Assembly (NCBI GenBank): GCA_900169235.1
Contig: FWCC01000174.1
Location: 1 to 64,000 of the forward strand
Length of the DNA stretch: 64,000 nucleotides
Direction: 5' to 3'
Origin: Zarea fungicola
Taxonomy: Eukaryota > Ascomycota > Sordariomycetes > Hypocreales > Cordycipitaceae
Under the pieces are notes generated by a model that was not told the origin of the DNA, made no database searches, and saw only the letters and a list, made by a program, of their open reading frames with translations. Both the position numbers and the translations under genes were made by a program. Within the stretch, counting starts at the first letter, position 1, and each line of letters opens with the position of its first letter. This document shows positions 11,509 to 23,100 of the stretch, in pieces.

Positions 11509-13287
11509 ATGAACTCGTCGAGACACGTACTAGGGCGGGCTGCCCAGCAGCCTTTGCGCGCCTCGGTGGCGCGACAATCTGCACGATACTCCAGCGCTCG
11601 ATTCACCCAAGCTCCCCGCCGTGGAGGTGGCAAGCTGATTGGATTTGCCGCAGTATTTGGTATCGCGGCTGCCGGAGCGTACTACTATCCGCGCCTGATG
11701 GCCGTGGATTCCGCTGATGCAAAAGCTCAACCCGCGACAGAGCTCCAATTCGAACAGCCGCGCCAGGCCGCCGCATCCAAGGAGGAATACCGAGAGCTCC
11801 TCAGCTCCCAGCATGTCCAGATCAAAAAGAGCCTTGAGCACCCCGGTGTCTACGCCTGGGGCTCTAATGCTGGCAAAGTAATTGACCCGGAATCGAATGA
11901 AAAATACATCAAGCTCCCTCGACGCATCGGCTACTTCAACGACCAGCTGCTTCGCGACCTGAAGCTTACATCGTCCTTTGGCGCTGCAATTACGGAAAAT
12001 GGCGACCTAGTGCAATGGGGTACTGGATTCTCGGAGACGGACCCAAAGCCCAACCTGACACTCCGCGGCAAAGACCTGGCCAAAATCGAGGTCTCGACCG
12101 ACCGGATTATAGGCCTCTCGCGCAGTGGAGACGTCTACTCTGTGCCAGCCTCGAGAAATGACGTCGAAGGCGGCTTAAAGCCGGACGAGCAAAAGAGCAG
12201 CTGGTCTCTTTGGAGCTCTTCTGGCAAGGCGAACGCCAGCTTCCGCAACCTCACCCCCAATGGCCTTGGTTGGGGTGAGCGGGTAGTCGACGTTAGAAGT
12301 GGTCAGGAGCATGCGCTGATCTTGACCTCCAAGGGCCGTGTTTTCGCCGCCGCCTCTTCAGCAGCCACGTATCCTGCCAGGGGCCAGATGGGTATTCCCG
12401 GCCTGTCCTGGGAGACACGTCCTGCTGGGTCTTATGATCTGCCACAGGAGATCAAGGCACTTTCCAGCTACCAGATTAAACAAATCGCTACAGGTGATTA
12501 TCATTCTGCTGTGCTGGACAAGACTGGTCGCATCTTTACCTTTGGCGACAACACTTTCGGCCAGTTGGGCTTTGAGCCGACGGGCGCATTTGCGAACCCT
12601 ATTGCCAGCGAGGTTAAGATTGATCAGCTTTACGAAAAGAGTGGCCTGGTGCCCAACGTGACATCCATTGCTGCTGGGGGTGTCAACACCTACTTTACTG
12701 TAGATGCTGACTCTTCAAACACCATTACTAATACCAAGGCCGCCCCGGCCAAGAGGACACCACGCACAACCTCGGATATCTGGGCCATTGGTCAGGGCAC
12801 ATATGGTGCATTGGGGAACAGCAGATGGACACACGTTTCCGCCACACCGAGCAAAATCAAGAGTCTGTCTTCATTGTATGAATTTGATGAAAAGAAGAAT
12901 GAGACGCGACCCATCAAACTCAAGGGCCTGCAGATTGGTACCACACACTGCTCTGCCATTATGGACAATGCGACGAGAACCTCGGCTTCCAGTAAATCGT
13001 CGGCGAACGTGACCAACTGGGGTTCCGATGTGTTGTTTTGGGGTGGAAACGAGCATTACCAGCTAGGCACTGGAAAGCGCACGAATATGAATGCGCCGAC
13101 GTATATTGGCCCGCTGGATGGCGGCGATGGTGACGCACATAACGGCAGAGGCGGCGAGACGCATCGCCTGTGTCTCACGCCGCGACAGACGGCATATTTG
13201 GGGGAGAACGGCAAGGGGAAAAGGGCCACACTTGAGCAAAAGGTCGAGTGCGGCCGCTTTGTAACTGGCGTGTTCTCAGCCGTGTGA
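11509..13287 (+). CDS. FMP25: FMP25-like mitochondrial inner-membrane protein with RCC1 repeats
   Basis: Intronless, 592 residues. The N-terminus is rich in Arg, Ser and Ala without acidic residues (residues 1-41), as in a mitochondrial presequence, followed by one membrane segment, LIGFAAVFGIAAAGAYYY (about 43-60). The rest carries RCC1-type beta-propeller repeats, recognisable from blocks such as GVYAWGSN, DLVQWGTGF, TGRIFTFGDNTFGQLG, DIWAIGQGTYGALG and DVLFWGGNEHYQLG. Single-spanning RCC1 proteins of this design match yeast Fmp25, which is reported to be needed for assembly of respiratory complex III. The start has an A at -3 (AAGATGA) and is followed directly by the presequence. The function is inferred from the family; the propeller should face the intermembrane space or matrix, and I cannot tell which from sequence alone. 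Confidence 0.82.
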   Translation: MNSSRHVLGRAAQQPLRASVARQSARYSSARFTQAPRRGGGKLIGFAAVFGIAAAGAYYYPRLMAVDSADAKAQPATELQFEQPRQAAASKEEYRELLSSQHVQIKKSLEHPGVYAWGSNAGKVIDPESNEKYIKLPRRIGYFNDQLLRDLKLTSSFGAAITENGDLVQWGTGFSETDPKPNLTLRGKDLAKIEVSTDRIIGLSRSGDVYSVPASRNDVEGGLKPDEQKSSWSLWSSSGKANASFRNLTPNGLGWGERVVDVRSGQEHALILTSKGRVFAAASSAATYPARGQMGIPGLSWETRPAGSYDLPQEIKALSSYQIKQIATGDYHSAVLDKTGRIFTFGDNTFGQLGFEPTGAFANPIASEVKIDQLYEKSGLVPNVTSIAAGGVNTYFTVDADSSNTITNTKAAPAKRTPRTTSDIWAIGQGTYGALGNSRWTHVSATPSKIKSLSSLYEFDEKKNETRPIKLKGLQIGTTHCSAIMDNATRTSASSKSSANVTNWGSDVLFWGGNEHYQLGTGKRTNMNAPTYIGPLDGGDGDAHNGRGGETHRLCLTPRQTAYLGENGKGKRATLEQKVECGRFVTGVFSAV

Positions 13288-14132
13288 AAATTGAGCCCGC
13301 TTTGCAACCTGAGCACATGTTGTATCAATTTGTACAAGACTGTGATGCCTCTGGCAGATACAAGTCAATACGTTACGGGATCTAGTGATCTCTCCTCTCT
13401 ACATACAGTATACTAACTAGTTAATGAATTATATACCCACTTTGATTTGAAACAGTATTTGTGCTTCAGCCTACGGCCAAGACGTTTGGCACCATCGTTC
13501 ATGCGTGCCTAAGATTTGTCTCGGTGTCGCTGACGCTAACTGCTTGCAGCTCTTTACGTGGGAGACGTCATGGGTAGCATTGACTTGGGCATTCATTTTT
13601 TGCTTTTTTGTAAATCTGTCCAATTTCCTGGCTGTCCACATATCTAGCATGATCGGCGCTGGGGATGCCAAGCTGTCGGGTTGGGCAAGGCAGCTTCAGT
13701 GCCGTTGACATCCGGTCTAATTAAGTTTTAGGGTGCGCCGCAAAAAGCAGTTGGCCCGGTCGGAGTAAGGCAGCGTCACGTCACATTCTAGGCCCAAAGG
13801 GATCCCCTAAAAGAAACTCTATGACCCGAGTGGATGGATGCCGCAACATTGTTCTTGTCCATTTATAATATCCACCCACATCTCAACAGCCAAGTCGAAG
13901 TAGGGATCCGCGTTTGAGATTGGTGCTCAATCTCCCCCCTTACACCGTACTAAGTCCTTAATACCCGAATCATCAACTTGCCAAGAAATCCGAAGCAACC
14001 GCGACTTGAAATTTTGCGCAGGAGCGACACTGCATGCGCCTGTTGGGCGGCAGACGACTCGCCAACGGAAACCTCATCAACATACAACCACCCTGGCCCC
14101 GACCGCAGCGCTCGATTAGAATATCCGATACC
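13288..14132. other. Intergenic region before the phosphatase gene
   Basis: 3' end of the RCC1 gene and upstream region of the phosphatase gene. No convincing coding sequence is seen. A short open stretch at 14034-14132 is in frame with the phosphatase start and is most likely 5' UTR. Confidence 0.5.
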
Positions 14133-15624
14133 ATGGATAAGATATCAATACCCAAACTGCGCCGCAAACCGAAGCCTCCCGCCATTGAAACCTCGATAGA
14201 CCGCCATCAGACCACCACCAGCGCTACACAACTCGGCCCGGACGATGCCGCCTCGATGGGCAGCAAATCGCCAAAGTTCCCATCGCGCATGTCGCCATTT
14301 CGACGTCTACGCGGGGGGAAGCGCGCGCGGAGCTGCTCACCGGCCGCCAGTATGCTGGGCGAGCCCGTGGCGGCGATTGTGAGCCATGGCACGAGAGCAG
14401 CGAATAATAACAAGGCGGGCGAGGAACCGAGACTCAGGATTCCCGCATTCCTGACACAATCAGACTATGGTATGAGTTTGCATCTAACCTTGATCTGGCT
14501 CTGTAGACTGAAAGAAGGAAAAAGAAAGGCAACTAATCAAATGGGCAGAGCTGCAGTTAAAGTTTCAAGAGATACAAAATGAAGAGGCGGATCGAATGCA
14601 ACCAGGAGGTGCGCGCGCCGGCGAAGAGACGACACCCAGATGGACATTCTACCGACCACCCACCACACCGGACAAGGGCCACCACGACCGCTACGGAAAC
14701 ATCCGGCCATACAGTCACAACCGCGTGGTGCTCAACGTGCCCGAGGGCGAGTTCGACTACGTCAATGCATCGACCGTGACCATGCCCGCCTCGGACGACG
14801 CCGTGCCCTCATATCGCTACATTGCCATGCAAGGGCCGACGGATGCGTCGTTTGACCACGTGTGGCGCATGGTGGCCGAGCAGACGACGACGTCGGCCGT
14901 CATTGTGCAGCTCACGACCATGATGGAGGGCGATATGCGCAAATGTGCCCAGTACTTTCCCTTTACCGACGAGGACAGGACGTGGACGCTCAACGAGGGG
15001 GACAGAAGCTGGCACGACGGGTGGACGGCCACGCTCACGTACGACTCGACGGAGCGCCTCTGCGAGGGGGCGATTGAGCGGCGCAAGCTGCTGCTCCACG
15101 TCGGCGGCGAAGAGGCGCCGCGCATCGTGTGGCACTTTTTGTACCTTCGCTGGCCTGACTTTGGGATCCCCGCGCTCACGGACGTGCAGAGCTTCTTTGA
15201 GCTGATGAGGCTCTCGCGCGAGCATGGCGGTGGCGACGACAAGGCGGATGCGCAGCCGCAGCCGCGCATCATTCACTGCAGCGCGGGGGTCGGGCGTACG
15301 GGCACGTTTATGTGTCTGGAGCACCTGATGCGGGAGCTGGACATGGGTGCCTTTGACGCGATTGACGCGAGTGATGCGGACGCGGATCTGGTGTACGAGA
15401 CGGTGGATGCGCTACGGCAGCAGCGGAGGTACATGGTGCAGAGCATCTCGCAGTACATGTTTGTCTACCAGGTGATGCGCAAGCTCTGGGGCGAAAAGTA
15501 CGGGGTGCTGGAGGATGAGATGAGGGCCACCGGGCAACCGGCGCTCAAGAGGTTTGAGAGGGCCGACTCGGTGTTTGACGAGTCGGCGAGCAACAGCAGC
15601 ATCATGTCTGAGGGAGGTAACTAA
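14133..15624 (+). CDS. Classical protein tyrosine phosphatase
   Basis: Dephosphorylates phosphotyrosine in signalling proteins. The catalytic domain fills the second exon and has all hallmarks: a substrate-recognition block NRVVLNVP, the WPD loop (RWPDFGIP, general acid Asp), the P-loop HCSAGVGRTG with the nucleophile Cys codon at 15277-15279, and a Q-loop-like region QSISQYMFVYQ. The first exon encodes a basic, Ser/Pro-rich N-terminal tail. The start at 14133 sits in CCATGG and gives MDKISIPKLRRK. One intron is required: the donor GTATGA at 14470 is clear, but the strong-looking TAG acceptor at 14506 would run straight into a stop. The AG at 14524 keeps the frame and gives 478 residues with Cys364, so I use it with reservation. 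The C-terminal tail is acidic and Ser-rich. It resembles yeast Ptp1-type cytosolic enzymes, but the substrate is unknown. Confidence 0.8.
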
Positions 15625-16200
15625 GTCAAAGGTGTTGCCGAGGCCGTATTACGGTTTACTGTTTTGTTTTGTTAAGTGTATTTTCTGCATTAGAGCGTCA
15701 ATTTTTTTTAGGTTATACGGGTGGGGGGTTGCATTCATAATTGTACGAAAGGGATGGACGGGCTTTGTTGTATTCATTTGTACGAGAGGTACTGAGTCTT
15801 GCATGCTACTGCGTTCAGGTTTGGGGGCATGATGGAACGGCTGTGTTTTCATGATTATCAAAGTAGTCGTTGTAGTATTAATAGAAAACTACACCCCGCA
15901 AGGGGACTATTTAAATCCAAGAACAACTTGTTCAAAAGTCAAACAAATTCAGTATTTTGCTGCTCGTTCAGATATTAGTTTTGTACCTCCAAGTGATTCT
16001 CGTATATCACCTCATCCATCACCCGCAAAATGCAAATGTTTGCAAATATTTGCCAAGGTATCTACAGCTAGATGATTTATTTCCCTCCATGTTAACATGT
16101 AGTAACAAAAAATAAAACAAGATGAACAAATGAGAAAGGCAAACATGAACCATGCATTACTCTTGGGGGCGTTGGTTCCCGGAAAGCGTCTCTCGTCCGT
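15625..16200. other. Convergent intergenic region
   Basis: 3' ends of the phosphatase gene (plus) and the CBM19-like protein gene (minus) face each other here. I see no gene and no RNA feature. Confidence 0.5.
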
Positions 16201-18528
16201 CTACTGCGCCTTGGGGATAATGAGGGTAACCGTCTCCCGCGCCGTCACCGTCTCCGTCTGCGTGACCGTGTACACGACGGTTGGCAAGCCATTGACAAAC
16301 GCCGTAGTTCGCACTGGCGCATTACCACCACCACCGGAAGGGGGGGCAGACGAGGATGATGGGACGTCGGCGATGGAGGGTAGAATTTCGGGGTTTCCGT
16401 TGACATCGACCGGGACAACGACGAGCTTGGTCGGGGTTGGGAACGGCGTGCGCGTGCGCGGGGTTGTGGTGGTGGTCGTCGCTGGTGGTGACGGAGCCTG
16501 GGGCTGCGGCAGAGGAAACGACTGCGTAAAGGTGAGCACATCACCGGATTTGTACGTTGTTGACGATGACGATGATGGAGTAGTCGCTGGGGTTTCGCGC
16601 GTGACGGTCACGTACGACGTCAATGTACTGACCGACGTGACGACTTGTGTCTCCTCTGCGCTGGTGCTGGTGCTGGTGCTTGTGGTAGTCGTCGTCGGCG
16701 TCTGCACCGATGGCGCTGCTGTGCTTGACGTTGTTGGCGTCACCACTTGTACAGAGCTACCGCCGCTACTGCTCGTCATCGTCGCCGTGTTCCCATTCAA
16801 GATGTTGACCGCGCTCTGCGGATCCGTGCACCCAATCATTATGCCATCCACATCCGCCATGGGTAGCGCCAGACACACCAGATCTGTACCACAGGGAACG
16901 ACCTGGAACTTGCCCGCACCCGTGCATACACCCTGTGCGTGGGTGCCGAGACAGGCGACTTTGCCGGGGGTGCAGGGCGTGTCTGGGGTGAGTGCGCCAA
17001 AGGCAGTGTTGAGCTGCTTCGCGTAGGCGAGGTTGTTCTGGTACACGCCTGTGGGGACCGCAGAAGGGGAAGTCTGAGATGGGGGGAGGCCAAATGTGAC
17101 GGAGGGGAGCTTGTTGTCGATGGGTGTGGTCTGGGTGGACGTGGCAAAGTTGGAGGTTGTACTGGTGCGGATGAGGGTGCTGTGGGTGGAGGAGGTGGTT
17201 GGGCTTGGGGATGGTGATGATGTTGCAGTAATGCTATTACTACTTGAGGTGCTTGAGGTGGGAGAAGACGAGCTAGAGACTGCGTCTGACGGAAGGGATA
17301 CACTGCTGGTTGGTACGGCGCTGCTTGTAGAAGACGGCGCAGAAATGGAAGGGGTAGCGAGTGATGTTGAAGAAGTGGTCTGCAGAGGCGTGGAAGAGTC
17401 CGTTCCGGTCGTCACAGTTGGAAGCACAGTCTGGCCGGTCGATGAGAGGGCCGTTGTGGAATTAGCAAAACGGGCCGTCGAGGACGTCGAGTCAACCGAG
17501 CTTCCGGACAAAGTCGAGATGCCAGTGGACAGAGGGATGGATACAGGGGCTGTTGACGAGGAGGCTGTGGCGCTTGACTGAGAAGACACAATGGGATCAG
17601 GGCTGCTCGAGGCAGAACCTGCCAAGGTTGAGCTGGACGTGTCAGTTACATCCTGAGACGAAGCTGAGGAAGCTGACGTCGTTGGTGTTGCTGTGTTTGT
17701 TGAAGTGGCTCTCGAGCTGGATGTGAGGGACTGTGAGCTTGACGGCGTTCCAGAGACAGATGCAGAAGTAGGTTCGGCGGTAGTGGGGGTGCCAGATGTT
17801 GATGGAGTAATACCAAGCGAGGAAGAGGAGGTCGTCAGAGTAGCAGACGAAGAAGACGATGAAGTGGCAGTGGAAGACGCAGAGTCCGAGGGAGAGGGCG
17901 AGGCTCCTGTAGATGAAGCTGCTGATGTAGACAGAGTCTCGGACGCTGTAGATGAAACGGGTGTCGAAGCGGAAGCTGAAGACTCCACCGGGCTGGAAGC
18001 GGACGATGGCGTTGAAAGACTCGCGGCCGGAGACCCTGTTGCAGATGACGGCACCGGCGATGTGGACGATGTCGGAGGATCATCAATAGGAATAACGGTC
18101 AATTTCGTAATCGGAGGCTTTGAAGTGGACGTCTGCGTTGTCGTCGTGGATGCAGGCGGCGGTAGCAACGAGGTTGGGATAACGATGGAGGAGTGAGAGA
18201 AAGTCTCAAAGATGGGTCGAGGTGTCGATGCAGATGTTGCATCTCCGGAGCTATGTATTTCAGATTATCATTAGCAAACAGTTTTTTTTTTCGTTTATTC
18301 TGTAGACTGTGGAAGCTTACTCCGATGGCTCGTTAGTGGCGGCAGTATTGTCTGCACGTGGAAACCTGCAAGGTAAATGTTAGTTTGTGAATATTTTTCA
18401 AAGCACCTGCTGGTGCAGTTTTATTTACAAGACACATACCATTTGTTGAACCGGCCGAGAGGACCAGCTGTGGCGGGTTCAACAAGAGCTACCACCCAAA
18501 GAGCGGACAAGGCAGTTTGGAAGCGCAT
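16201..18528 (-). CDS. Secreted Ser/Thr-rich protein with a CBM19-like chitin-binding domain
   Basis: Predicted 727 residues in three exons, with introns at 18251-18320 and 18366-18439 (donors GTAAGC and GTATGT, acceptors AG). Exon 1 encodes a signal peptide, MRFQTALSALWVVALVEPATAG. A very long Ser/Thr/Pro-rich region follows, which is likely O-glycosylated. At about residues 450-520 there is a compact six-cysteine domain (CTPGKVAC...GVC...VPC...LVC...GC) of the type found as CBM19 in fungal chitinases and cell-wall proteins. After it comes more Ser/Thr linker and a C-terminal stretch rich in TVT repeats. There is no glycosyl-hydrolase domain and no C-terminal hydrophobic tail for a GPI anchor, so this is probably a secreted or wall-bound chitin-binding mucin rather than an enzyme. 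Domain identity is by motif recognition only. Confidence 0.75.
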
Positions 18529-20126
18529 TTCTGTACGCTGCGTTGTAGGTGTGTATTTTGAATGTAAATTTTTCGGTAAAATCAAGATGTAACTGAAGAG
18601 CTGACGAAGCAATTGTAATAGTTTAGAGGATTCGTTTGTATGTATGCGAAGGAGTGAGTGTCGTCGTCTGAGAATGCAGTGAAGAAGGACGCAAACAAGA
18701 GACTGGGGCTGGCCGACCGTGCAGCAGCAAAACAAAATCTATATAGTAGGTAGGGAAACAAAGAGAGAGGATGAAGAGTCAAAAGGCGAACAAAGTGGTA
18801 AAAGACAGATAAGGCGACTTTTGTGAGGACAAAGGAAAATGAATGTATAAGCATATGACGAGAGACGGTTGGGCAGCGTAGCCAAGGAAAAGAGAGTGGG
18901 ACAAGAGCAGCTGATTATGTATACAAACCCTGTCAGGTAAAAAGGACGCTAGAGTGGCATGATACACATGAAAATAGAAGAGGCTGTTGTAGATGAGAGG
19001 ATAGAAAGGTCCAGAACGGCTCAGTTCCATCCGGGGGGGAGTGAGCAGTGCAGTGCCATACCGACGGTACTGGATGGTATTATTGGTGGTGGGTAATGGG
19101 GGCCGGGCATATCGACCGCTTCTGCACGCCACAGAGAGATTCGAGACAAAAATGCAAAATAAAGCGGAAAAAATAGTAATTTAATTTTAATCAAAAGCTT
19201 GCCTTTCCTCTTTTGTCAGGCGCCTCGTCCAACAGGCGACCACATCGGACACAAAGCGGTTGGCTGTCGTTGCATCGACAAGCCGGCCCCACTCGCACCT
19301 GGACGGCTTGCCGCCCGGGCTGGTGTCGCAGATTTGCTGCCATCTTGGCCAATCACCGGGTTGACTCAGGCTGTCTTGCCTGTCGCAGGTTTAGATCGCG
19401 GGCGCCTATGAGTGGAGGGAAATTAAATCATCGTATTCATATGAAAAGAGAGCCCCATATGGCAAGGTTGCTGCCGGGGTTTGAACCAAGTGGTATTTTG
19501 GGACAATGAGCCTGCACGCACTGGACAGTAATTTGTTTCACGACTTTTCCTTTGGAGCTGGACATTGTTGTATTTTGGACCAATCAAGCATCGAGAAGAC
19601 TTGCTTGGCTTTGGGCAAATTTGGGCTCTCTTTGTCTTTTCTTTGGAGCTTGATCGCTCATCTCAAGGCTCTCTAAAAGGTCTAGAACAATCCATTTCAT
19701 TTTTTGTTGCTTTGTTTTCTACTTCATCCCCTGTTCATTTTAACCTTGGCTGTCAGTCTTGATTAGCCTCTAGTTGGCGTGGAGCGGAGCGTCCATGACA
19801 CATCCCATCGCCGTACTGGCACTCTGGCACTTTCTCATACATGGCAGCGCGCACGCTTTTTAGACAGTTGAAACTAAATTTTAGTAAAATGTATGAATAA
19901 ATCTAATAATACAGCCTTAAATACCTTTCCAACCTTGATTTTTTTACATCTTTAACAACTTTTATATCCAACAACTCGTCGTCTGATGTACACCCATAGC
20001 AAATAACCGCCGCTTTCTCTTTCTGCAGCAATCCACTTCCCACCTGGAGAGCGGAGAACGGAGAGGGCCTCACTCTTCTTGCACAGCCTTGGCCGCGGCC
20101 TGGCCTTGCACCCTTTAATCTTGATT
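18529..20126. other. Intergenic region, mainly promoter of the CBM19-like gene
   Basis: About 1.6 kb between the start of the CBM19-like gene and the 3' end of the next gene, both on the minus strand. A TATA-like TATATAG occurs near 18742, about 215 bp upstream of the start codon. Short open stretches on both strands have no recognisable features. I see no RNA gene. Confidence 0.45.
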
Positions 20127-23100
20127 TCATTGCCTTGCCTGAAACGGCCACCTGCTGCTGCTGCCTTTTCTTCTTGTGCCTTCTTTTCCCGGACGACCAA
20201 TACTCTCGCTGAAACGACCAGCCAAACTCTCGTGCCATTGTGGACCACCGCTACCGTCGTCTTCACGTCCCTGACCACCCTGTCCAGAGGTTTCTGCCTG
20301 TGCCTGCGCCGCTGCCCTCTTTTGCGCACGCATCTGCGTCAGCACGCTCCTCACATGACGAATCGAATCATGCGGCTGCATCCTCAGATACGCCTGCACC
20401 GCCGTCACATCGGGCCACCGCCACGGCAGCCCGGCCTCTTCGATTGCGCTTTGCATCTCTGCCGCCACCACATCCTGCGGTGGTCCTGGTCCTCCTCCAT
20501 CATTCGTGTCCTTGGTGTCCGTCCCCAGTAGCATCTGCTCCCCGAGCAGTCGAAAGACGCAGAGCACCTCAGAAAAGTCTGCCGAGGCCGGTACCGCGTC
20601 GCCGTCGCTGCCGCCCAGCTCTTCGAGGGCGGCCACCACGTCCGGCTGGCTCCACTCGCCAATGAGAAAGAGGAGCAGCGCGCGCATCTCTTGAAACTCG
20701 CCCGCGTACGCCATGGTCAGCATGTACTCGAGCGCGTGCTCGCTCTTGACCACGTCGCCGCGCGAAAGCATCCTGTCCAGCGGGGACATGTGCCCGTCGC
20801 GCGCCGCCGCCTGATACGATGCCTCCCGCCTCTGGAGATTTCTAAATTCTTGCTTAATGTAGTCTACCAGCGATTGCAGCTCACCCGGAGCCGGTGCTGG
20901 TTGATCCTGCTGCTGCTGCTGCTGCTGCGTGACATCCATGCCTAATCTTGACGCGTTTCGCCCCTCGCGTGCAAAGGCTGCGTCGTAGAGCACCCGCAGC
21001 GGCAGCTTAGACGGAATCCCCGCCGCCACCTCGTTATTGTGTAGTTGATCAATAAGCAACGGCAAATCGTGCCGTATAATTTTGCGCAGACTCTTGTTGA
21101 GCTCCGCAAAGTTGGCCAGGTTCAGCCTATGGCCCCGGTCGATTCGCTTGCCAATCGCCATAACCAGCTTCACCTGATCGGCGCGGGACATGCGCAGTGT
21201 CGAGTGAGGCCGCGAAGATCCCTTTAGGATGGCCCCCCACACCAGCGAGACCCATCGCGAGCGCTTGTCACCCAGCCGCGCCTCGGCGAGCGCAATGGCG
21301 CGGTGCAGGTTCTCCCACCCGTGCTTGTCCTCTCTCTTGGTCAGCACGCTGATGTACGCCGAGAAAAGTCCCATCCCCACGGACCGCAAGGCCGTCGCGT
21401 CAATCGTCCGCGAGACAAGGCTAGCAATGTCGGGGTCCGCCGCGGCCGCATCGACCAGATAGCGGTTCGCAGTCTCGAGATCCGGCGCATTGGAGACGAG
21501 AATGAAGAGGCAATGCCCAGCAGGCACGATGCCATCGTGGCGCATCTGGCTGTAGAGCTCCGACACGCTCGGAGGCCGTGTCTTGGCCCACTCAATGTCG
21601 GCAAGATTCGCGGCTCGGTACGCGGGAAAGTTGCGTGCCTTGTCGCCGGGGAGCAGCTTGCTCGTTGCGCTTGCTTCTCGGAGCGTAAGCTTTTCAAACA
21701 TGGCAGCATACTCGTCCACGCCGGGCACGGCCCCTTTGCTTAGCGGTTCATTGAACCGTCCCCATGCCTCATGCGCATCGCGCGTCGCTCGAATGGATGC
21801 TTCCCATGCGGTGATTATTCTATGGCTACCACCCGCAAGCGTCCGCTGTTGTATCGTCGGCGTCCCATCCGGTGCGAGCCCCTTTAGGATGTCCAAGCTC
21901 TCGTCAGCATCCGACTTTGCGAATCCCGCCTCTTGCATGAGCATGCCTGCCTCGACGGTGCGACTCCAGTTGCTCTCGGGATCCGTAATCTCGTCCATTC
22001 CATCACCTGGAGTCAGATACGGCGGCCAAGACGGGGCGTGCAGCAGCGCACTGTGCTTTTCGGCCTCGTTCTTGGGCATGCCGGCGAGCGTGTTGCGGAT
22101 GGCACGAAATCCAGCACCGCTGACCTGCAGCGGCCGCTCAAACGTGTCGGACAGCGTTAGCAGCATGCGCTGCGACTCCCAAAAGTACGCGTTGGCGACG
22201 GGGATCTGCTTGTCGAGCAAGTGCGTCTTTGGCTGGAAAATCTGCAGCGCTCGGTTAAACGACCGGCAGCACTCCACATACCGCTTCCTTGAGTCGCCCG
22301 TTTCCACGCACTGCCTGAGAAAGGCACAAGCGGCTTCGGCGAGATCAACGAGCAGCCGCGGCTCTGTGCGCACCAGGTGCTTCGCGACGAGAGACAGCCT
22401 CTTGAGGTAGTTTGCGGGCGACAGGTACGAGCTCATTTGCGCGTGAGCCTCTGTTGATGATGCACTGTCGCTGTTGCCGGGCTTGTAGAGATCAATGAGG
22501 CTTCGAAGTGTAGCCACGTCTCGCAGTGTCGACGTCGGCCGGAGGAGGAAGAGCAGCAGATGGATGGGCACCTGACCACGATGTTCCAACAGTCGCCCGC
22601 ATCGCTCGTCGTCGGTCTTTCCGGCTAGAATATGGGCATACACGCTCACATCGTCTTGCGCACAACGGCGCTTCTCGGCAATGTGGGCAATTCTCTTCTG
22701 CAGCTCCGCCTCGGAGGGAAGCACCTGTAACAAATGCTGACCATCCGCGGCCCTGTGCAGAGCTCGGTGTCGTATTATAATTTGCAGTAAAACAATTGGC
22801 AGCGAAAATGACCGAGATTTAGCTGCTCGGTGTTGCCATTCATCGTAATTCTTTTTTCGCTCCAGTACCCTTGTCAAAAGGCCCATCTCTGTGTATTCAC
22901 CCTTGTTTGCATCTTGATGTCGATCTGCCGTTTCATCAATCCGTTTGCGAGCTTCGTCTATCGTAGCAAGAGTAGTCTTTTGTATGATTGCGTCGTCTTC
23001 GTCCGTCATTGTCGCATGCTGGGTGGGGGATTCAGTCGAGGACCAAGCCCTGGGCAGCGTAAACGACAGGCGAGCGGGCTGGACCTGGGGGTACAGCGTA

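Noticed and set aside
14809..15324. Long minus-strand open frames opposite the phosphatase gene
   Set aside because: Arg/Pro-rich shadows of a GC-rich catalytic domain exon.
16130..18196. Long plus-strand Val/Asp-rich frames opposite the CBM19-like gene
   Set aside because: Shadows of Ser/Thr-codon repeats; no start context or domain.
19440..19540. B-box-like GGTTCAAACCCC on the minus strand
   Set aside because: No matching A box or tRNA stems at the right distance.
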